Part shown: positions 35,332 through 40,901 of the stretch, one piece after another
Position numbering within the stretch: the stretch's first letter is position 1
Layout: every line of letters starts with the position of its first letter
Source of the DNA: Spirosoma fluviale
Lineage (GTDB): Bacteria; Bacteroidota; Bacteroidia; Cytophagales; Spirosomataceae
Direction of reading: 5' to 3'
DNA: 40,901 nucleotides
Assembly (NCBI GenBank): GCA_945901025.1
Contig: CAMDJW010000003.1
Location: 171,337-212,237, forward strand
Position numbers and translations under genes: made by a program
Notes under the pieces: generated by a model
Database searches by the model: none
The model's input: the letters and a program-made list of their open reading frames with translations, nothing else
What the model was told of the DNA's origin: nothing

Positions 35332-35631
35332 TTAAGGTTTCGTTTTAATTTGACTCATCATTTTTTCTACATCCTCTAATAATTTCTCTGCTTTGATTTT
35401 AGTGTCGTTGACTACTTTTTTGCCTTCAGATTTAGCCATTGAATCAGGTATTTCTTTACCATCCACCATGTCATTAATCAATTGCTTTAATTGGTCTCTG
35501 TATTTATTTAATTGGAAATACAGTTTGTTTCTCGTGTTTTCACCTTTGTCTGGAGCATATAAAATCCCGACAACCGCTCCGGCTGCAGCACCCACGATAA
35601 ATGCCCATAGGGTTTTTGAAGATCTACTCAT
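35332..35631 (-). CDS. YtxH domain-containing protein
   Basis: This small 99-aa protein has an N-terminal Gly/Ala-rich membrane segment, FIVGAAAGAVVGILYAPDKG, the hallmark of the YtxH family (gas-vesicle/general-stress type). A charged, coiled-coil-like helical C-terminus with many Lys and Glu follows. It probably sits at the membrane. Some relatives are stress induced, but here the gene is in the nusB-yajC-coaE-dnaX run (1 bp after nusB), so housekeeping expression is more likely. Confidence 0.88.
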   Translation of the reverse strand: MSRSSKTLWAFIVGAAAGAVVGILYAPDKGENTRNKLYFQLNKYRDQLKQLINDMVDGKEIPDSMAKSEGKKVVNDTKIKAEKLLEDVEKMMSQIKTKP

Positions 35632-35632
35632 A

Positions 35633-36796
35633 TTATTTACTGGCTATGTCGATTAATCCTCGACCTGATTTTTGTATAATTTTTTCGCTTATAAGTCGAA
35701 TCGAGATTTCATCTAATATTCCGTTGATGAACTGCCCCGACTTAGGAGTGGAATAGTTTTTTGCTAATTCAATGTATTCATTAATACTAACTTTTACCGG
35801 TATGCTTGGGAATTTAATCATTTCAGCAACCGCCATTTTAAGTAGTATAAAATCGGTCATTGCTAATCTGTCGGACTCCCAGTTTTTCGTTTGCGCTTCC
35901 ACCCATCCATTTAAATCTTTATCTGATTCTAATGTGAATTCATATAAATCTTCAAAAAAGCTTTTATCATCTTCCCACTGTAGGGCTAATGGCTGCAAAC
36001 TTAAATCTTCCAAAGCTTCAATTTTGAAAGTTTTGGTTGACATACTTTTAACTACATCTTTATTTAAATTCCAATTTAAATCTTTTTCCTCAAAAAATTC
36101 TGTCATGCTAGGATGTTTTAACAGAAAGTTTTTCAAAATATATTTTATGATTTCTAAATCATCCTCGAAATTTTTACCTGCATTGGGTAAATAATCTAAA
36201 AATATGGGGTCGACTAGAATGGCTTCAATAAATAATTTTTTCAATCTAGTTTCTTCGTCCTCTGACCAGCCGATATGATTGTCTTTAAAGGCAACCTGCA
36301 AAGATTTCCATTTAGGAAAAACAGCTAATATTTTATTGTTTTTTAATAAAGATGTTTTGGTTGAGTTCTCTAAAAGCCTTCTATTTTCATCCCATTGGGC
36401 AATTTCAGAAAGAGATTGCAAGTAAAATAAAATTTTCAAATACGTATTGTTGATGGCTTCTACTTCTGAAACCATATCTTTTTTAAGTTTCTCAGCAATC
36501 TTTTTCGTATTGATTTGATATTTTTTGTATACCGACTGAGCTGCTTTCAAAGACTCTTCGGGAATCGTTTCCTCGGTAGGAATTTCTTGAAAAAATTCGG
36601 TTAATTGGATTTCGGCCAACTTCCTAAGGCCCTCTAAACGAGGCATTTGTTCCTCTTTAGCAATCATCAATGATAAGTCGGGTAAGAAAATGTATGTCAA
36701 CTCGTCAAACGCCAATTGGTGTTGCGCCCGTTCCTGGGTCCAGTAGGCATACATTTGTTGAAATGCTTTAACCCGAAGTAATCTTCTGTTTACCAT
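35633..36796 (-). CDS. nusB: Transcription antitermination factor NusB (long form)
   Basis: NusB with NusE (S10) supports antitermination at rRNA operons. At 387 aa it is well over twice the 130-150 aa of most NusB proteins. The C-terminal region from about 250 carries the NusB fold, with DFILLKMAVAEMI, PVKVSINEYIELAKNYS and PKSGQFINGILDEI. The N-terminus, RRLLRVKAFQQMYAYW, also resembles the first NusB helix, so the extra residues look like an insertion after helix 1 rather than an added module. This long form is usual in Bacteroidota. It is first in the minus-strand operon that ends with dnaX and diverges from the ABC transporter. Confidence 0.9.
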   Translation of the reverse strand: MVNRRLLRVKAFQQMYAYWTQERAQHQLAFDELTYIFLPDLSLMIAKEEQMPRLEGLRKLAEIQLTEFFQEIPTEETIPEESLKAAQSVYKKYQINTKKIAEKLKKDMVSEVEAINNTYLKILFYLQSLSEIAQWDENRRLLENSTKTSLLKNNKILAVFPKWKSLQVAFKDNHIGWSEDEETRLKKLFIEAILVDPIFLDYLPNAGKNFEDDLEIIKYILKNFLLKHPSMTEFFEEKDLNWNLNKDVVKSMSTKTFKIEALEDLSLQPLALQWEDDKSFFEDLYEFTLESDKDLNGWVEAQTKNWESDRLAMTDFILLKMAVAEMIKFPSIPVKVSINEYIELAKNYSTPKSGQFINGILDEISIRLISEKIIQKSGRGLIDIASK

Positions 36797-36831
36797 CCGT
36801 AAATAAAGAGCGTTCTAATAATTTGAAAGCA

Positions 36832-36839
36832 CAAAATTA
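36832..36839 (-). promoter_or_regulatory. Candidate -7 box for the nusB operon
   Basis: The minus strand reads TAATTTTG, an exact TAnnTTTG match about 36 nt before the nusB ATG. No clear -33 TTTG is present at the expected spacing. Confidence 0.35.
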
Positions 36840-36862
36840 AGGATTTTAATTTATAAAGCCCC

Positions 36863-36870
36863 TATATTTG
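36863..36870 (+). promoter_or_regulatory. Candidate -7 box for the ABC exporter
   Basis: TATATTTG fits TAnnTTTG and lies 17 bp before the ATG. The expected -33 TTTG is missing. It shares the 91-bp divergent spacer with the nusB promoter. Confidence 0.4.
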
Positions 36871-36887
36871 TTGTCTATAAAATTAGC

Positions 36888-38678
36888 ATGGGAGCATTAG
36901 GTCATTTAAATAAATATTTTTGGAAGTATAAATGGCATTTGTTTCTTGGCATTTTTTTTACTTTTTGTTCTAACTTTTTTGGTGTTGTCCCTGCACAATT
37001 AGTCCGATATGCCTTAGACTTAGTTACAGAAATGATCGATGTCTATTTTCTATTCAAAGGTTTTCCTATTCAATCTGTATTTTATGAGGTTTTCGCTTCT
37101 ACTTTATTTTATTATGGGGGTCTAATTGTCTTGATGGCTTTTATAAAGGGTATTTTTTTGTTTTTGATTCGACAAACGTTAATTGTCATGTCAAGACATA
37201 TTGAATATGAAATGAAAAATGAGATTTATGCCCATTATCAAACGCTCCCCTTATCCTTTTATCGAAAGCAAAACACTGGGGATTTAATGGCCAGGATTTC
37301 AGAGGATGTAAGCAAAGTTCGGATGTATGTAGGCCCTAGCATAATGTATGGGTTTAATTTGATTACAGTTTTTGCGCTGGTTATTTATTATATGGCCCAA
37401 GTGAATGTTACCTTAATGTGGTATGTGTTATTGCCATTGCCTATTTTATCCATTAGTATTTATTACGTTAATTCGATTGTGATGAAAAAGTCAGAGGAAA
37501 TTCAGGCCGGATTATCGTCGATTTCTACGTTGGCCCAGGAAGCTTTCTCAGGGATTCGTGTACTTAAATCATTTGTTCGGGAAAATCACTCCGGACAGCA
37601 ATTTGCTTCGGCATCTGCTAATTATCGCAAGAAATCCCTTGATTTAGTTAAAGTAGACTCTTTATTCACTCCTTTAATTTCATTGCTCGTTGGATTTAGT
37701 ACGCTCTTAGTTGTTTATATCGGGTCAAAAGAAGTTATGGCCGGTGAAATTACGGTGGGTAACATTACGGAATTCATCATGTACGTATTTATGTTGACAT
37801 GGCCCGTGACGGCACTTGGTTGGACAAGCTCTCAAATCCAAAGGGCAGCCGCATCTCAAAAACGAATTAATGAATTTTTACAAGCCAAATCAGAATTGGA
37901 AATTGGCCAACAAATAGTAAAGCCAATCTCTGGGAATTGGGTTTTTAAAAATGTAAGCTTTACCTATCCGGGAACGGACCGTGAAATTTTAAACCAACTT
38001 AGTTTTGAAATTGAATCGGGTGAATCAGTTGCCCTGCTGGGTACAACCGGTTCGGGCAAAAGTTCTTTGGCCCAATTGTTGGCCCGATTCTATGATCCTA
38101 GCAGCGGTGATATTCTATTGGATGGAGTTTCACTAAAAGATTGGGATATCAAGCATGTGCGTCAATCGCTTGCTTATGTACCTCAAGATGTGTTTTTGTT
38201 TTCTACGACGATTGCTGAAAATATCAGTTTTGGTCAGGATGGTATGTCCGACGAACAAATAATGCATGCGGCTAAAATGGCGGATGTGTATGAAAACATC
38301 ATGGAATTTCCGGACCAATTTAAAACGATTTTAGGGGAGCGAGGCGTGACACTTTCAGGGGGTCAAAAGCAGAGGGTGTCTATCGCTCGAGCCTTAGCAA
38401 AAAATCCTACGATGCTTATTTTGGACGATTGTTTGTCGGCCGTTGACACCCATACCGAACATAAAATATTGAATAACCTCAAGAAAATTATGGTGGGGAA
38501 GACAAGTTTAATTATTTCACACCGCGTTTCTTCTGCGAAATTAGCGAAGAGAATTATGGTATTGCAAGATGGACAAATTGTCGAGACGGGAAATCATCTC
38601 CAACTAATGAAACGGAAGGGCTATTATTATGAATTATACCAAAATCAATTAAACGAGGAGGATACTAGTTTACAATAG
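36888..38678 (+). CDS. ABC exporter half-transporter (membrane plus ATPase, MdlA/MsbA-like)
   Basis: This 596-aa protein has six membrane helices in an N-terminal ABC transmembrane domain (about 1-330). A nucleotide-binding domain follows, with Walker A LLGTTGSGKSS (about 383-393), signature LSGGQKQR (about 489) and Walker B MLILDDCLSAVD. H-loop is LIISHRVSS. At the catalytic glutamate position there is D514 in LDDC. This is known for the degenerate half of heterodimeric exporters such as TM287 and MdlA. The partner is not in this window. Substrate is unknown; lipids and drugs are typical. It converges with a TolC-family gene, overlapping it by 9 bp. Confidence 0.92.
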   Translation: MGALGHLNKYFWKYKWHLFLGIFFTFCSNFFGVVPAQLVRYALDLVTEMIDVYFLFKGFPIQSVFYEVFASTLFYYGGLIVLMAFIKGIFLFLIRQTLIVMSRHIEYEMKNEIYAHYQTLPLSFYRKQNTGDLMARISEDVSKVRMYVGPSIMYGFNLITVFALVIYYMAQVNVTLMWYVLLPLPILSISIYYVNSIVMKKSEEIQAGLSSISTLAQEAFSGIRVLKSFVRENHSGQQFASASANYRKKSLDLVKVDSLFTPLISLLVGFSTLLVVYIGSKEVMAGEITVGNITEFIMYVFMLTWPVTALGWTSSQIQRAAASQKRINEFLQAKSELEIGQQIVKPISGNWVFKNVSFTYPGTDREILNQLSFEIESGESVALLGTTGSGKSSLAQLLARFYDPSSGDILLDGVSLKDWDIKHVRQSLAYVPQDVFLFSTTIAENISFGQDGMSDEQIMHAAKMADVYENIMEFPDQFKTILGERGVTLSGGQKQRVSIARALAKNPTMLILDDCLSAVDTHTEHKILNNLKKIMVGKTSLIISHRVSSAKLAKRIMVLQDGQIVETGNHLQLMKRKGYYYELYQNQLNEEDTSLQ

Positions 38679-39983
38679 GTTTCCGCTCAGTCTGATTAAT
38701 TCTATTTCAGCTGATTTGGCTGCAAATTTAGTTTCAATTAACCTTGTTTCAGCTGATACCGCATTTCTTTGCACTTCCCTTAATTCATAGGAAGTGGCGA
38801 TACCAACCTTAAATCGATCAAATGCGATGTCAATATTTTGCTTAGCTATGGCATAGTTTTCGGTCTCCAAAGAAATTAAATTCAATGCATTTTCATAGGT
38901 AACAAATGCTCTTTCTAAATTGGAAATAAGTGCATTTTTGAGGTCATCAACTTGTAACTGCGCAATTTCAGCATTGATCTTTGCGTTTTGAACTCTACGT
39001 TTTTGATTATACCCGTCAAAAATATTGATGGTTGCTCTTAAGCCATAGTTTAACACATCACTAGTTCCTCTTTGCACCCCAAATCCCGCCCCATTATTTA
39101 CTTGGTTCATATTGTAACCGGCCAATAAATCGATTTGTGGCATTTGTAAACTCTGAATACTTTTAGTGTCTAAGTCGGTAATCTTTTTATTTAAAAGGGC
39201 ACTAATTAAGGTAGGATTCTGCTTTAATGCGAATTCCTTTAACTCTGGAAGATTTAGTTTAGGCAATAAATCAATTTTCGAATCTACATTAAATTCTTCG
39301 CGATGATTTCTGACCAATAATGTGTTATAGCTAATTTTAGTATTTAAATAAGACTGTTCTTGGGCGATTAATAAAGCTTTGTCCTCGTTGTAATCTACTT
39401 GGGCTGAATAATAGTCGACTTTCGAGCCTTGGCCAACCTCATACCGATCTTTGGCTAATTTTAAGCGGTCATTTGAAATCTCAAGTCCTTTTTTGAAATT
39501 ATTAACACGTAAATTTTGTCTAATTAAATCATAGTATGAAGACGAAATAAGTGAAATCAAGTTTTCGATGGCGGTTTCAGTTTGCTTCGCGCCTAGGTTT
39601 TGTAATTCTTTAAATCGGTCTCTCAATATGAACATTCCTTTTCCATCATATAGTGTCCAAGCCATCACCAGACCTCCATTAGATGAATTTGAGTTTACAC
39701 CACTTTGAATCAGGGGGGGCCTTAATCCTCCAAAAAACTCTTGGTCTAACCCAGAAATCGTATAGTTTTTGTTTAATGTACCTGTGATCGTTGGTAAAAA
39801 ACCTGCATTACCAGGTGTATTATCATTTAAAGCTTGCTTTTCTCTTTTCTTGGAAATTTGAATCGAATAATGATTCTGTAACCCTTGTTGAATGGATTCT
39901 TCTAAACTTAAAATTTTTTGTGCCGAAACTGAGCTATAAATAAAGGTAAATAATACAATTAAACACAGGTAAGAAAATTTCAT
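38670..39983 (-). CDS. TolC-family outer-membrane channel
   Basis: This 437-aa exported protein has a signal peptide (MKFSYLCLIVLFTFIYSSVSAQ) followed by long amphipathic helices and strand-forming stretches of the TolC/OMF type. There are two repeats: one with LAKDRYEVGQGSKVDYYSAQ and one with IAFDRFKVGIATSYELREVQ. Both carry the typical RYxVG-x(5)-Y/D pattern. It forms the outer-membrane duct of efflux or type I systems. No membrane-fusion or RND gene is next to it in this window. The adjacent ABC exporter could be a partner only if an adaptor is encoded elsewhere. Confidence 0.92.
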   Translation of the reverse strand: MKFSYLCLIVLFTFIYSSVSAQKILSLEESIQQGLQNHYSIQISKKREKQALNDNTPGNAGFLPTITGTLNKNYTISGLDQEFFGGLRPPLIQSGVNSNSSNGGLVMAWTLYDGKGMFILRDRFKELQNLGAKQTETAIENLISLISSSYYDLIRQNLRVNNFKKGLEISNDRLKLAKDRYEVGQGSKVDYYSAQVDYNEDKALLIAQEQSYLNTKISYNTLLVRNHREEFNVDSKIDLLPKLNLPELKEFALKQNPTLISALLNKKITDLDTKSIQSLQMPQIDLLAGYNMNQVNNGAGFGVQRGTSDVLNYGLRATINIFDGYNQKRRVQNAKINAEIAQLQVDDLKNALISNLERAFVTYENALNLISLETENYAIAKQNIDIAFDRFKVGIATSYELREVQRNAVSAETRLIETKFAAKSAEIELIRLSGNLL

Positions 39984-40010
39984 AATGTATGGTTTTCAAA
40001 TGATCAATAA

Positions 40011-40018
40011 CAAATTTA
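40011..40018 (-). promoter_or_regulatory. Candidate -7 box for the TolC-family gene
   Basis: The minus strand reads TAAATTTG, an exact TAnnTTTG match about 28 nt before the ATG at 39983. A -33 element is not clear. Confidence 0.4.
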
Positions 40019-40098
40019 ATGATTTTGATTAAGATTTCTATACCTAATACCTATAAGTCCCCATAGTATAATTAGGATCCTTTTTTTTAATTTGCGAC

Positions 40099-40901
40099 AT
40101 GTCGATGCTTAAGATTCATTCCATCATTATTTATCCCATTAAATCTTTGGGAGGCATTAATGTCTCAAAAATTATGGTTGAGCCTCCTGGCTTGCAGTAT
40201 GATAGGCGTTTTATGTTGGTGGATGACGATAACAATTTTATTACCCAAAGGACTCGGCCTGAATTGACTAGGTTCCAATTAGAATCAAGACAAGGAGGTT
40301 TTGAAGTTTTAGACCTTTCGACCCAGTGTACTAAATATCTCGATTTTAATCCAGCTTTGGGTTCAATGGAAGAAGTTCAGATTTGGGATGATCGAGTGAT
40401 GGCACACGAGGTCATGGAAGACTGGTCGGTTTGGTTTACAGAAAAATTAGGTCAACATACACGCCTATTTCAATTATCTACGAGTTTTTCACGGGCTACT
40501 AATCCAGCATACCATACAGAAAAATCAAAGATAAGCTCATTTGCGGACTCTCTGCCCATATTATTGTGTTCAGAAGCCTCATTTCAATACATGGATTCGC
40601 TTTTGGATCAGCCGCTCGATTGGCGTCGATTTAGACCCAATATCATCGTGTCAAATCAAATAGCTTTCGAAGAAGATACCTGGCATGAAATTTCAATTGG
40701 AAGTGATGTGAAATTGTTTGGGGCTAAACCTTGCGCTAGGTGCCAACTAATTAATGTGAACCCTAATGACGGAACCTCGGATTCCAATATTTTAAAGGCC
40801 TTATCCCAAACGCGAAAATTTGAAAACAAGGTTTATTTTGGACAGCAATTTGTTCCTATCTCCCTAGGCGAAATCAAAATAGATGACATGATCACTATTC
40901 A
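40099..40901 (+). CDS. MOSC domain protein (YcbX-like), 3' end cut by the window
   Basis: An open frame of 267 codons runs off the window with no stop. The start MSMLKIHSIIIYPIKSLGG is typical of the MOSC N-terminal beta-barrel domain, as are DRRFMLVDDDNNFITQR and the later SFADSLPILLCSEAS. FRPNIIVSNQIAF is also typical. GAKPCARCQLINVN holds the conserved MOSC cysteine that binds the molybdenum cofactor sulfur in relatives such as YcbX and the sulfurase C-terminal domain. A second ATG lies two codons downstream. The gene diverges from the TolC-family gene. It probably takes part in molybdenum-enzyme chemistry or N-hydroxy reduction. Only a few residues are likely missing. Confidence 0.9.
   Translation, partial: MSMLKIHSIIIYPIKSLGGINVSKIMVEPPGLQYDRRFMLVDDDNNFITQRTRPELTRFQLESRQGGFEVLDLSTQCTKYLDFNPALGSMEEVQIWDDRVMAHEVMEDWSVWFTEKLGQHTRLFQLSTSFSRATNPAYHTEKSKISSFADSLPILLCSEASFQYMDSLLDQPLDWRRFRPNIIVSNQIAFEEDTWHEISIGSDVKLFGAKPCARCQLINVNPNDGTSDSNILKALSQTRKFENKVYFGQQFVPISLGEIKIDDMITI

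Overview
The window is about 40.9 kb of a low-GC bacterial chromosome and is almost entirely coding. It most likely comes from a member of the Bacteroidota, probably order Cytophagales (an aquatic Spirosomataceae/Cytophagaceae-like genome). The evidence is: the TTTG / TAnnTTTG promoter type upstream of the tRNA; almost no Shine-Dalgarno sequences; a long NusB; the nusB-ytxH-DUF1573-yajC-coaE gene order; YtxH and DUF1573 proteins; and several Bacteroidota-type outer-membrane and lipoproteins. The lineage is inferred from gene content, not from a database search. I saw no insertion sequence, prophage or CRISPR array, so this looks like core chromosome.

Layout: (1) 20-10521, plus strand: purH, gyrB, a 72-aa orphan, ppk1, a NupC nucleoside transporter, dnaG and an outer-membrane barrel protein, closed by a strong two-way terminator. 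(2) 10601-15444: a sugar-oxidation cluster of a TIM-barrel sugar isomerase/epimerase and two Gfo/Idh/MocA dehydrogenases on the minus strand, divergent from an MFS transporter. (3) 15521-20179: a cyclophilin lipoprotein, then on the minus strand an SGNH protein and MBOAT O-acyltransferase pair, a sodium:solute symporter, and an unlisted 36-aa membrane peptide just upstream of it. (4) 20245-26760: tRNA-Leu(UAG), tig, clpP, clpX, a lipoprotein, an alpha/beta hydrolase, cmk and an FAD oxidoreductase. (5) 26794-31173: a 1028-aa TolB-like/Omp85-like outer-membrane protein and proA. (6) 31175-36796, minus strand: nusB, ytxH, DUF1573, yajC, a coaE-nuclease fusion and dnaX. (7) 36888-40901: an ABC exporter, a convergent TolC-family protein, and a MOSC protein cut by the window end.

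Two features stand out. First, dnaX (tau/gamma subunit of DNA polymerase III) carries what looks like a complete programmed -1 frameshift cassette. It has an in-phase A AAA AAG heptamer, a UGA stop one codon later in the -1 frame, a perfect 7-bp stem extended by 4 more pairs starting 4 nt downstream, and a GGAGGG Shine-Dalgarno-like element 9 nt upstream. This matches the E. coli dnaX layout part for part and would yield a 383-aa gamma-like protein beside the 634-aa tau. Second, the cytosolic CoA-synthesis enzyme CoaE is fused in frame, through an apparent signal peptide or signal anchor, to an endonuclease/exonuclease/phosphatase domain that would normally be exported. I do not see a defence or secretion island of a new kind; the novelty lies in these gene-expression and fusion features and in the small membrane peptide.

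Functionally, most genes serve replication (gyrB, dnaG, dnaX), nucleotide and cofactor supply (purH, nupC, cmk, coaE), protein quality control (tig, clpP, clpX, cyclophilin), envelope biogenesis (yajC, DUF1573, TolB/Omp85-like, TolC, ABC, MBOAT/SGNH), polyphosphate storage (ppk1) and uptake and oxidation of carbohydrates (Gfo/Idh/MocA cluster, MFS and SSS transporters).
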